Positions 23,288 through 31,905 of a DNA stretch of 37,469 nucleotides are shown here, piece by piece. The notes under the pieces were generated by a model, which saw only the letters and a program-made list of their open reading frames with translations, was not told the DNA's origin and searched no databases. The position numbers were made by a program, and so were the translations under genes. Positions within the stretch are counted from its first letter, which is position 1. Every line of letters starts with the position of its first letter. Source of the stretch: Flavobacterium sp. BFFFF2 (GTDB lineage Bacteria > Bacteroidota > Bacteroidia > Flavobacteriales > Flavobacteriaceae); the NCBI GenBank assembly GCA_002256385.1, contig NKJD01000034.1, positions 1 to 37,469 on the forward strand, given 5' to 3'.

Positions 23288-24733
23288 ATGGAAAATAGAA
23301 AAATTAATTATTTAAGAAATGCGCTTTTATTTGGATTGATTATTTTAGTCAATATTAGCTGCGAAAGAAATTTGTCAGATGAAGCTAAAAACGCAACATT
23401 TCCCAAAACTGCCTATGTGTTTAATGATGCCCCTGTTGCAATGGGTACGAACTTTTACTTTCCTTACGGAGGATCAAAAGCAACTGCATGGTCTATAGAT
23501 AGTCAAGTAAGTTACAAAGGAACTGCATCGATGCGTTTTGATGTGCCTAACGAGAATGATACTGAGGGAAATTATGCTGGTGCAATATTTAGAGTAGATG
23601 GCACTGCACGAGATTTAACGGGCTTTGATGCTTTAACTTTTTACGCAAAGGCCTCTCAAGGTGTTATTCCTAATGCTGCTGGTGAAGGTGGTTGTGAATT
23701 TGGATTTGGTGAAGATTTTTTTCCTAACAAATATATTACAAGCATTACAAAAGTAAGCGTTGGAACTGCTTGGACAAAATATATTATACCTATTCCAGAC
23801 GCATCCAAGTTAATCCAAGAAAAAGGAATGTTCAGAATTGCTGCAGGTACTCAAAATACTGGTGGAGCTGGTTACTCTTTGTGGATTGATGAGTTAAAAT
23901 TTGAAAAATTAGGAACGATTCTGCCATTAAACGCTTCAATTATGAATGGTGCTAACGTTACAAGAACAACTTTTGTGGGTGTAACTTCTGTTGTAAACGG
24001 TGTAGTTGCAAATTTTAACATGCCAAACGGTATTAACCAATCGGTTACAATCGCGCCAGCATATTTAAATTTTGCTTCTTCAAATCCATCGGTCGCAACG
24101 GTAAATGATGCTGGTGTAGTAACGCCAATTTCGGCTGGAACAGCAACAATAACAGCTACTTTCAATGGTCAACCTACAACAGGAAGCTTAATAATAAATT
24201 GTACAGGAAGCTATGTGAAGGCTCCAACTCCCACTTTAAATGCATCTAATGTAATTTCAATATTTTCTGACGCATATACAAATGTCCCTGTTGCATATTA
24301 TAATGGATATTGGCAACCTTGGCAAACAACAGTTTCAAATGATTTTTCTGTTAACGGAGATAACGTTTTAAATTATACGAATTTCAATTTTGTTGGAATT
24401 GAGTTTAGTAATCCAACTGTAAATGCAACTAGTATGACGCACATTCACCTTGATGCTTTCATTCCGGGTCCAATTGCTTCTGGAAGACAGCTAAGGGTTA
24501 TCGTAGTTGACTTTGGGGCAGATGGCGTTTATAATGGTGGAGATGATACCCGACATTCTACAACATTTACTGCTACTACTTCTACGCCTGTTGTTTCACA
24601 AAATTGGATATCTATTGAAATACCATTTTCTGCTATGCCAAATTTAGCAAGCAGATCACACTTAGCTCAAATTATTCTTGAAGGTGGGGATAATTCAATT
24701 TTGTATGTAGACAATATATATTTTCACAATTAA
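23288..24733 (+). CDS. Surface glycan-binding-type lipoprotein
   Basis: This 481-residue protein has a lipoprotein signal with the lipid-modified Cys at 25 (LVNISC). Domain one (about 38-212) is a carbohydrate-binding-like beta sandwich (VSYKGTASMRFDVPN ... LTGFDALTFYAKA ... YSLWIDELKFEKL). Domain two (about 215-305) is a bacterial Ig-like BIG2 domain (SSNPSVATVNDAGVVTPISA ... GTATITATF). Domain three (about 318-481) belongs to the same sandwich family as in the T9SS protein at 15014 (NVISIFSDAYTN ... LNYTNFNFVGIEFS ... ILYVDNIYFHN). No catalytic motif is seen. The layout resembles surface glycan-binding proteins of polysaccharide loci. It begins eight bases after the glycosidase-barrel gene, so the two are co-expressed and may form a complex. 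Codon choice is AGA-rich. Confidence 0.8.
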   Translation: MENRKINYLRNALLFGLIILVNISCERNLSDEAKNATFPKTAYVFNDAPVAMGTNFYFPYGGSKATAWSIDSQVSYKGTASMRFDVPNENDTEGNYAGAIFRVDGTARDLTGFDALTFYAKASQGVIPNAAGEGGCEFGFGEDFFPNKYITSITKVSVGTAWTKYIIPIPDASKLIQEKGMFRIAAGTQNTGGAGYSLWIDELKFEKLGTILPLNASIMNGANVTRTTFVGVTSVVNGVVANFNMPNGINQSVTIAPAYLNFASSNPSVATVNDAGVVTPISAGTATITATFNGQPTTGSLIINCTGSYVKAPTPTLNASNVISIFSDAYTNVPVAYYNGYWQPWQTTVSNDFSVNGDNVLNYTNFNFVGIEFSNPTVNATSMTHIHLDAFIPGPIASGRQLRVIVVDFGADGVYNGGDDTRHSTTFTATTSTPVVSQNWISIEIPFSAMPNLASRSHLAQIILEGGDNSILYVDNIYFHN

Positions 24734-24746
24734 AAAATAATTAAAG

Positions 24747-25559
24747 ATGATTTTAAATAAAATAAAACACAGAATTTTTATTCCTACAGCTGTTGTCTTT
24801 TTATTATTTAGTTGTACAAAAGATGAAAAGCAGACAGTTGTCACTAAAAATAATTTAGTGATGAGCGATGAATTTAATATAAATGGAGCACTAAATACTA
24901 ATTTATGGTCTTATAATATTGGAACAGGTACTGACGGCTGGGGAAATAAGGAGTTACAATATTATACAAGTAGACCTGAAAATATTAAAGTTGAAAATGG
25001 GGTTTTGAAAATTACAGCTCGAAGAGAGCAATATATGGGAGAGGCGTTTACATCTGCACGTATCTTTACAAAAGGAAATTTTGAAACGAAGTATGGAAGA
25101 ATTGAAGCAAGAATTAAGTTGCCAAGAGGAAAAGGTTTATGGCCAGCTTTTTGGATGTTAGGTTCTAATTCTGATACAGCTATTTGGCCGCAATGTGGAG
25201 AAATTGACATTATGGAATATTTGGGCAATAGCCCTACCAAAGTTTTTGGAACCGTTCATGGTCCAGGTTATTTTGCTGGAAATGCAATAACAAAATCGTA
25301 TATGTTGCCAAATAGCAGATTTGATACTGATTTCCATATTTTTGGTGTTGAATGGGATGAAAATTATATTAATTTTTATGTTGATGATGTGCTTTACAAT
25401 CAAATTACGCCATCTAATGTAACAGGCGAATGGGTATTTAACAAACCTTTTTACATAATATTAAACATGGCTGTAGGAGGAAATTATCCTGGTTCTCCTA
25501 ATAGTGCAACACCATTTCCGCAAGAAATGTTGGTAGATTATGTAAGAGTATACCAATAA
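24747..25559 (+). CDS. GH16 endo-beta-1,3-glucanase (laminarinase) lipoprotein
   Basis: This 270-residue enzyme has lipid-modified Cys at 23 (LLFSC). It is a single GH16 domain with catalytic motif GEIDIMEYLG: nucleophile E152, D154, acid/base E157. Other family landmarks are LVMSDEFN, WGNKELQYYT (65-74), KYGRIEARIKLPRGKGLWPAFWML (115-138) and the ending LVDYVRVYQ. The uninterrupted EIDIME with the following Y-L-G is the laminarinase type. It should cut beta-1,3-glucan or mixed-linkage glucan at the cell surface. It follows the binding lipoprotein by 13 bases and is followed by a strong terminator, so it ends the three-gene unit. AGA-rich codon use is shared with the two preceding coding segments. 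Confidence 0.93.
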   Translation: MILNKIKHRIFIPTAVVFLLFSCTKDEKQTVVTKNNLVMSDEFNINGALNTNLWSYNIGTGTDGWGNKELQYYTSRPENIKVENGVLKITARREQYMGEAFTSARIFTKGNFETKYGRIEARIKLPRGKGLWPAFWMLGSNSDTAIWPQCGEIDIMEYLGNSPTKVFGTVHGPGYFAGNAITKSYMLPNSRFDTDFHIFGVEWDENYINFYVDDVLYNQITPSNVTGEWVFNKPFYIILNMAVGGNYPGSPNSATPFPQEMLVDYVRVYQ

Positions 25560-25585
25560 TTAACTCAATAAGTAAACTTCTTTAC

Positions 25586-25625
25586 AACCAGTAGACTTTT
25601 GTGCCAAAAAGTCTACTTGGTTTTT
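25586..25625 (+). terminator. Rho-independent terminator or attenuator inside the glucan locus
   Basis: AACCAGTAGACTTTT (25586-25600) pairs with AAAAGTCTACTTGGTT (one bulged T), giving a long stem followed by five T residues. It separates the enzyme-barrel/lipoprotein/GH16 unit from the phosphorylase gene, which starts only about 35 bases later with no recognised promoter. Partial read-through is therefore possible. Confidence 0.85.
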
Positions 25626-25658
25626 ATGTAAATATTATAATTGTTTCATAAATTACTC

Positions 25659-28600
25659 ATGAATCAAAGAATTAATTCCGTATTGGATTCCGATTTTAAA
25701 AACATAAATAAAACTGTATCGATGGAAACAGTATTTCTTGATGGAGAAAAATATTATAAGATCATAAATATTGAGGCATTGCGCCCCTTTTTTATGAGCG
25801 TCGTAAGCGATTCAAATCATTGGCTTTTTATATCGAGCAATGGCGGACTCACAGCCGGACGGAAAAATGCTGAATTTGCCCTTTTCCCATATTATACTGA
25901 TGACAAGCTTACTGAATTTGCCGACATCACTGGAAGTAAAACCATTTTTCAAATTCATCGTAATAACCAAATTGAATTGTGGGAACCCTTTTCAGAGCGG
26001 TTTAATTTTGATGCGCAATTAACCAGAAATTTATATAAAAATACCACAGGAAATAAAATCATTTTTGAAGAAATCAACCATGATTTAAACCTGACGTTCC
26101 GCTACCAATGGAGCAGCAGCAATCTGTTTGGGTTTGTAAAAAAATCTACATTAGTAAACCATGCCAACCAAGATTACCAAATTACTTTACTTGATGGTTT
26201 GCAAAACATTATGCCGCATGGCGTAAGCAGTGACTTGCAAAATGCTACTAGTAACTTGGTGGATGCGTATAAGCGCAATGAATTGGAACCAGAAAGTGGC
26301 ATTGGCATTTTTGCACTCAGTGCCATTATTGTAGACAAAGCAGAACCTAGCGAGGCATTAAAAGCCAACATTGCTTGGTCCATTGGACTGGAAAAACCCA
26401 CTTATTTACTTTCGTCTTCGCAGTTGCCAGCTTTTAGGAAAAAACAAACGTTGAAACCTGAAACGGATGTCAAGGGCGAGAGAGGCGCCTATTTTGTGTC
26501 GACCCAGTTGCATTTAAAGGCAGGTGATTCAAAGACGTGGAAAATAATTGGCAATGTCAATCAGAACCAAAGTCAAGTGATACAACTTGCGTCCACCATT
26601 AAAAATGATACTACTTTAGAAAATCAATTGGAATTGGATGTGGCTTTGGGCACGCAAAACCTGGTAGCGCTGAATGCCTCAGCCGACGGCTTGCAATTTT
26701 CGGCCGATTTACGCAAAGACACCCGCCATTTTTCAAATGTGTTGTTCAACATTATGCGGGGCGGCATTTTCGATCTGAATTATCAAATCGAAAAGAAAGA
26801 TTTTACAGCATACATGATAAGGGCCAACAAAAAAGTGGGTGAAAAACACGCTGCTTTCTTGAATCAATTGCCCGAGGTATTTAATTATGCCGACCTTTTG
26901 ACCCAATTGAATGACCAAGACGATCCAGATTTAATTCGTTTATGTACGGAATACCTTCCACTTAAATTCAGCAGACGACACGGTGACCCGAGCCGGCCTT
27001 GGAACAAATTTTCGATTAATACACGCAGCGAAATTGACGGGTCAAAAATTTTAGATTACGAAGGAAATTGGCGCGATATTTTTCAAAATTGGGAAGCGTT
27101 GGCTTATGCATATCCAGCCTTTATTGAAGGCATGATTTTCAAGTTTTTAAACGCCTCTACTTTTGATGGGTACAACCCGTATCGGGTCACTAAAGATGGA
27201 TTTGATTGGGAAACGATTGAACCAGACAATCCGTGGTCCTATATCGGCTATTGGGGCGATCACCAGATTATTTATCTGCTGAAATTTTTAGAATTTATTG
27301 AAAAATGCCAACCTGGCAAATTGCAGTCTTACTTTGAAAAAGAGTGCTTTGTATATGCTGCGGTTCCTTATAAAATTAAATCGTACGAGGACATACTAAA
27401 TAACCCAAAAGACACCATTGATTACAACCATGAGTTGGATCATCAAGTATTGGCGCAAAAGGAAGAAATGGGTGCCGATGGCGCGCTGTTGATGGGTGAC
27501 AACAATGAAATTTACCATGTGAATTTCATTGAAAAAATACTGGCAACGGTGTTAGCAAAAATGGCCAACTTTATTCCAGAAGCGGGTATTTGGATGAATA
27601 CCCAACGCCCCGAATGGAACGATGCCAATAATGCTTTAGTGGGGAACGGGGTTTCGGTGGTGACCTTAAATTATTTACGTCGGTTTTTGCATTTCTTTGA
27701 GCAAATATTGGAAACCTCTCAAACCGAAAGCTTTAAAATCTCGAATGAAATGGTGGAGTTTTACCATGCCGTTCGCGAAAATCTGATTGCATTTGAACCG
27801 CTGCTAGCTTCAAAAATTTCAGACCAAGACCGAAAAAAGATAGTGGATGCGCTGGGCTTAGCTGCCTCAGAATACCGCAGTCATGTGTATCAGAGCGGTT
27901 TTTGGGGCAAAAAGCGAACCGTTTCAATGGCTGGTTTAAAGTCATTTACACGGGTAAGTTTGGCATTCATTGAACACGCTATAGAAGCCAACCAACGCCC
28001 CGATCAGTTGTTTCACGCCTACAATTTGTTAACCATTCAATCGGATCGGTTTACCATTGATTATTTACCTGAAATGCTCGAAGGCCAAGTGGCTGCATTA
28101 AGTTCGGGTTATTTGAATGGCGCACAAGCAATCGATATTTTAAACGCACTCAGAAACAGTGCATTATACCGAAAAGACCAAAACAGTTATATTTTATATC
28201 CCAATAAGGATCTTCCCAACTTTTTAATTAAAAACACGCTAAGTACTCAACAAGTGGAGCAATCGGCATTGTTGATCAACTTGCTTAAAAATCATAACAC
28301 ACAAATTATAAACCAAGACATCAACGGGGCTTCTCATTTTAATGGCGATTTTCACAATGCCGCTGATGTTAAAAAAACATTGGATCAGCTAGGAAATCAG
28401 GCTGAATACAAGGAATTGGTAGCCCAAGATGCTAACTTGGTTTTGCGCATTTTTGAAGAAGTCTTTAACCACAAAGCCTTTACAGGCCGTTCGGGTACCT
28501 TCTTTGGTTATGAAGGATTGGGTTCTATTTATTGGCACATGGTTTCCAAATTGCATTTGGCCGTGTTTGAAGTCATTCAACATGCCATGGAAAATAAGGA

Positions 28601-29135
28601 AAGTCAATCTATTATTGATGCTTTGCTGATCCATTTTGACGAAATCGGCGCAGGTATTGGTGTCCACAAATCACCCGCAGTATATGGGGCTTTCCCCACC
28701 GATCCGTATTCGCATACGCCCTTTAACAAAGGCGCCCAACAACCAGGCATGACGGGGCAGGTTAAAGAAGATATTCTCATCCGAATGGGTGAATTGGGTG
28801 TGCGATTAAAGCAAGGTAAATTGGGCTTTGACCCCCGAATGCTCTCTAAAAAAGAATTTTTAACAGCAGACCAACAGGCGGTTTTCTTTACGGTGAATGG
28901 TTCACAGATTACCACCCCGTTACTAAGTGGAAGCATGGCCTTTACGGTTTGTCAAGTGCCTGTCATTTATACCATTTCAAATGAAAATCAGTTGGTGTTG
29001 CATGATGCCAAAGGAGATAAAATAGCGCATCAAACATTGGAGCTTGACGTTGAAAACAGCCAAAAAATATTTTCAAGGTCAGGAGACATTTCATTTATTC
29101 AGGTACATGTAACAGCCGATAAGTTGCGCTCATGA
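25659..29135 (+). CDS. Probable GH149 beta-1,3-oligoglucan phosphorylase
   Basis: I take ATG 25659 as start (1158 residues); a TTG six codons earlier is the alternative. There is no signal peptide, so the protein is cytosolic. The size, the (alpha/alpha)6-type central part and motifs shared with GH94-type phosphorylases point to family GH149: NGGLTAGRKN near 60, GDPSRPWNKFSI near 440, WSYIGYWGDHQIIYLLKF near 525, EWNDANNALVGNG with the likely acid catalyst D655, GRSGTFFGYEGLGSIYWHM near 945, and QPGMTGQVKEDILIRMGELGV near 1030. It would split beta-1,3-glucan oligosaccharides with phosphate, giving glucose-1-phosphate. GH161 or GH94 are alternatives. The stop codon overlaps the next start (ATGA). 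Codon use returns to a mixed CGN/AGA pattern, unlike the preceding unit. Confidence 0.78.
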   Translation: MNQRINSVLDSDFKNINKTVSMETVFLDGEKYYKIINIEALRPFFMSVVSDSNHWLFISSNGGLTAGRKNAEFALFPYYTDDKLTEFADITGSKTIFQIHRNNQIELWEPFSERFNFDAQLTRNLYKNTTGNKIIFEEINHDLNLTFRYQWSSSNLFGFVKKSTLVNHANQDYQITLLDGLQNIMPHGVSSDLQNATSNLVDAYKRNELEPESGIGIFALSAIIVDKAEPSEALKANIAWSIGLEKPTYLLSSSQLPAFRKKQTLKPETDVKGERGAYFVSTQLHLKAGDSKTWKIIGNVNQNQSQVIQLASTIKNDTTLENQLELDVALGTQNLVALNASADGLQFSADLRKDTRHFSNVLFNIMRGGIFDLNYQIEKKDFTAYMIRANKKVGEKHAAFLNQLPEVFNYADLLTQLNDQDDPDLIRLCTEYLPLKFSRRHGDPSRPWNKFSINTRSEIDGSKILDYEGNWRDIFQNWEALAYAYPAFIEGMIFKFLNASTFDGYNPYRVTKDGFDWETIEPDNPWSYIGYWGDHQIIYLLKFLEFIEKCQPGKLQSYFEKECFVYAAVPYKIKSYEDILNNPKDTIDYNHELDHQVLAQKEEMGADGALLMGDNNEIYHVNFIEKILATVLAKMANFIPEAGIWMNTQRPEWNDANNALVGNGVSVVTLNYLRRFLHFFEQILETSQTESFKISNEMVEFYHAVRENLIAFEPLLASKISDQDRKKIVDALGLAASEYRSHVYQSGFWGKKRTVSMAGLKSFTRVSLAFIEHAIEANQRPDQLFHAYNLLTIQSDRFTIDYLPEMLEGQVAALSSGYLNGAQAIDILNALRNSALYRKDQNSYILYPNKDLPNFLIKNTLSTQQVEQSALLINLLKNHNTQIINQDINGASHFNGDFHNAADVKKTLDQLGNQAEYKELVAQDANLVLRIFEEVFNHKAFTGRSGTFFGYEGLGSIYWHMVSKLHLAVFEVIQHAMENKESQSIIDALLIHFDEIGAGIGVHKSPAVYGAFPTDPYSHTPFNKGAQQPGMTGQVKEDILIRMGELGVRLKQGKLGFDPRMLSKKEFLTADQQAVFFTVNGSQITTPLLSGSMAFTVCQVPVIYTISNENQLVLHDAKGDKIAHQTLELDVENSQKIFSRSGDISFIQVHVTADKLRS

Positions 29136-30382
29136 ACCTGCTAATTAGGCTTTTATTTTTATTTATTGGCACTTGTTGCCTCAGCCAGCCCCACATTGAT
29201 CGAAACAATATGACCGCAGAAACAATATTAGGAAATCCAGATTATCAAGCCATTTGTTATGGAGGATACCGCACCAATACGCGTGAGGTGGAGCCGAGCA
29301 TCGATGAAATTAAGGACGACCTAAAAATTTTGGCTGCGCTTCGTATTAAAATCATCAGAACATACAATGTGCACCATAAAGAAGTGGTTCATTTGTTGGA
29401 AGCGATTCGCCAATTGAGCAAAGAAGATGCGCACTTTGAAATGTACGTAATGCTTGGCGCTTGGATCGATTGCAAAAATGCTTGGACCGACATGGCCCCC
29501 ATTCACGACCAAGAAAGCGAGCGCAATGCCGTTGAAATAGCCGAAGCGGTTCGGTTGGCCAATTTATATCCAGATATTATAAAGATTATCGCCGTAGGCA
29601 ATGAAGCCATGGTCAAATGGGCAACCAGCTATTATGTGGAGCCGTACATTATTTTAAAATGGGTGAACCATTTGCAGCAGCTTAAAAAAGAAAAGAAATT
29701 ACCCGCTCAACTTTGGGTTACCAGTTCTGACAATTTTGCGTCATGGGGCGGCGGCGATGTGCTGTATCATACCGACACCTTGACCCAAATAATCAAGGCC
29801 GTTGATTATATTTCTATGCACACCTATCCGATGCATGACACGCATTATCACCCCGTTTTTTGGCACGCAAACGAACACGACGACTCATTGTCGCAAAAGG
29901 AACAAGTGGACGCAGCCATGATTCGGGCGCGTGATTATGCCATTCAACAATACAACCAAGTGGTTCGGTATATGACTTCTATTGGCGTGCACAAGCCGGT
30001 TCATATTGGCGAAACGGGCTGGGCCTCCCAAGACCATCATTTGTACGGTGACCATGGGTCAAAGGCCACCGATGAATACAAATCAGCATTGTTTTACCAA
30101 TTAATGAGAAATTGGACCGATAAAAAAAATATCAGTTGTTTTTATTTTGAAGCATTTGACGAAAACTGGAAAGATGCGGAAAACCCCACTGGATCAGAAA
30201 ATCACTTTGGGTTGATCAACCTGCAATCGGAGGCAAAATACGCGCTTTGGAGTCAAGTAGACGCAGGTGTTTTTGAAGGCTTAACCCGTAACGGCAAACC
30301 GATCACCAAAACATACAAAGGAAACGCAAAAGCTTTGTGGCACGATGTGAAATCTCTGTCAGGACAATTCATTCACGACTAA
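29132..30382 (+). CDS. Exported GH17 beta-1,3-glucanase/glucanosyltransferase-like enzyme
   Basis: This 416-residue protein has a signal peptide (1-19, LFLFIGTCCLSQ; a lipoprotein cleavage is possible but the box is poor). The GH17 TIM barrel shows CYGGYRTN (42-49), IIRTYNVHH (74-82), acid/base E158 in AVGNEAM, ISMHTYPMHD (227-236) and nucleophile E294 in HIGETGWAS. FYFEAFDENWK near 340 completes the family pattern. It should act on beta-1,3-glucan chains or oligosaccharides in the periplasm or at the surface, by hydrolysis or transfer. It overlaps the phosphorylase stop codon by four bases and the GH30 start by one base, so all three are translationally coupled. Confidence 0.92.
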   Translation: MNLLIRLLFLFIGTCCLSQPHIDRNNMTAETILGNPDYQAICYGGYRTNTREVEPSIDEIKDDLKILAALRIKIIRTYNVHHKEVVHLLEAIRQLSKEDAHFEMYVMLGAWIDCKNAWTDMAPIHDQESERNAVEIAEAVRLANLYPDIIKIIAVGNEAMVKWATSYYVEPYIILKWVNHLQQLKKEKKLPAQLWVTSSDNFASWGGGDVLYHTDTLTQIIKAVDYISMHTYPMHDTHYHPVFWHANEHDDSLSQKEQVDAAMIRARDYAIQQYNQVVRYMTSIGVHKPVHIGETGWASQDHHLYGDHGSKATDEYKSALFYQLMRNWTDKKNISCFYFEAFDENWKDAENPTGSENHFGLINLQSEAKYALWSQVDAGVFEGLTRNGKPITKTYKGNAKALWHDVKSLSGQFIHD

Positions 30383-31893
30383 TGGCACGGACTCAATTAC
30401 CTTATCAATCGCCCATTTTTGCGGCCATCACTTTGGTGGTTTCCATGCTATTTTACAGTTGTTCAAGTACTAAAAAAATGGAAATTAAAGTGTACGAAAC
30501 CTCGGCCAATGGACATGCGTTAACGCCTGTGACGCCTATTGCCACAACCGCAAAGGGAACCATTATTAGTATTAACCCCAGCGAAAAATTTCAGACCATT
30601 ACGGGTTTTGGCGGGTCATTTACCGAATCGAGTGCCCATTTATTGAATCAGTTAAGCAAACCCAATAGGCAGAAAATTATTGAAGCCTATTTTGGCGAAA
30701 GTGGCGCCAGGTACTCCCTCACGCGCACCCACATCGGCTCTTGTGATTTTTCGTTAAAGCATTATGCCTACAACGAAGTCGAAGGGGACAAAACCCTAGA
30801 ACATTTTTCGGTAGCCGAAGATGAAAAAGGCATGATCCCCATGATATTGGAAGCACAAGCGACCTCTAAAAATGGGTTTCACATTATTGCTTCGCCATGG
30901 ACGGCTCCGCCCCATATGAAAGACAACAATAGTTGGATTGGCGGAAAATTATTACCCGAGTATAATGATACTTGGGCTTTGTATTATGCCAAATATATTG
31001 ATGCTTACAAAAAAGCAGGCATTGACATTTGGGGACTTACCGTGGTTAATGAGCCACATGGCAATGGAAATAACTGGGAAAGCATGTTGTTTTCGCCCCA
31101 AGAAATGACCGATTTTGTGCAAAATCATCTGGGTCCTGTGTTGGAAGCCCAAGGCAAAAAAGAGGTGAAAATATTGGGTTATGACCAAAATAGGGCGGGC
31201 TTGCAAGAATGGGTTGATGCCATGTATAAAGACGAAAAAAGTTCAAAATATTTTGCGGGAACCGCCATTCACTGGTACGAAAGTACCTTTGATTACTTTC
31301 CGGCAGCTTTGCAATATGCGCACCAAAAATCGCCGAAGAAATACTTGATTCAAACAGAAGCTTGTGTCGATTCAGAAATCCCACATTGGAATGACGATGC
31401 TTGGTATTGGCAAAAAGAGGCCACCGATTGGGGCTGGGATTGGGCCAGTGCGCAAGACAAGCATTTACACCCCAAATATGCGCCTGTTAATCGGTATGCA
31501 AACGACATAATAGGCTGTTTAAATAATTGGGTCGATGGCTGGGTCGATTGGAACATGGTGCTTGACAAACAAGGCGGTCCCAATTGGTTCAAAAATTGGT
31601 GTGTAGCCCCTGTCATCGTGGACCCCGAAAAAGATGAGGTCTATTTTACGCCACTTTATTATGTGATGGCTCATTTCAGTAAATTTATGAGACCCGGTGC
31701 CATCAAAATTGGCTGTACCATTGACAATGCAGCCTTAATGGCAACAGCGGTGCAAAACCCAGACGGCAGCATTGCGCTGGTGGTTTTTAACCCAACTGAT
31801 GAAGATCAAAATCTTGACATTCAATTGAACAATCATAAAAAAACCAGTTCCATCCAAGCAAAAGCATTGCAAACGATGGTGATTAAACCTTAA
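30382..31893 (+). CDS. GH30 (subfamily 1-like) beta-glucosidase lipoprotein
   Basis: ATG 30382 overlaps the preceding stop (TAATG) and gives 503 residues with lipid-modified Cys at 27 (LFYSC). The TIM barrel has FQTITGFGGSFTESSAH (70-86), TRTHIGSCDFS (114-124), SPWTAPPHMKDN (171-182), acid/base E224 in VVNEPHG and nucleophile E326 in IQTEACVD. A C-terminal beta-sandwich side domain follows (ALMATAVQNPDGSIALVVFNPT). Related Bacteroidota GH30_1 enzymes in laminarin loci are exo-beta-1,6-glucosidases that remove side branches, and this role fits the context. Activity on beta-1,3 or beta-1,4 links cannot be excluded. Lipidation places it on a membrane, likely the outer one. Confidence 0.92.
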   Translation: MARTQLPYQSPIFAAITLVVSMLFYSCSSTKKMEIKVYETSANGHALTPVTPIATTAKGTIISINPSEKFQTITGFGGSFTESSAHLLNQLSKPNRQKIIEAYFGESGARYSLTRTHIGSCDFSLKHYAYNEVEGDKTLEHFSVAEDEKGMIPMILEAQATSKNGFHIIASPWTAPPHMKDNNSWIGGKLLPEYNDTWALYYAKYIDAYKKAGIDIWGLTVVNEPHGNGNNWESMLFSPQEMTDFVQNHLGPVLEAQGKKEVKILGYDQNRAGLQEWVDAMYKDEKSSKYFAGTAIHWYESTFDYFPAALQYAHQKSPKKYLIQTEACVDSEIPHWNDDAWYWQKEATDWGWDWASAQDKHLHPKYAPVNRYANDIIGCLNNWVDGWVDWNMVLDKQGGPNWFKNWCVAPVIVDPEKDEVYFTPLYYVMAHFSKFMRPGAIKIGCTIDNAALMATAVQNPDGSIALVVFNPTDEDQNLDIQLNNHKKTSSIQAKALQTMVIKP

Positions 31894-31905
31894 ACCAACC
31901 TGCGT

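Noticed and set aside
31046..31384. 112-codon minus-strand frame opposite the GH30 gene
   Set aside because: Shadow of a clear GH30 gene with intact catalytic motifs; composition is unlike real proteins here.
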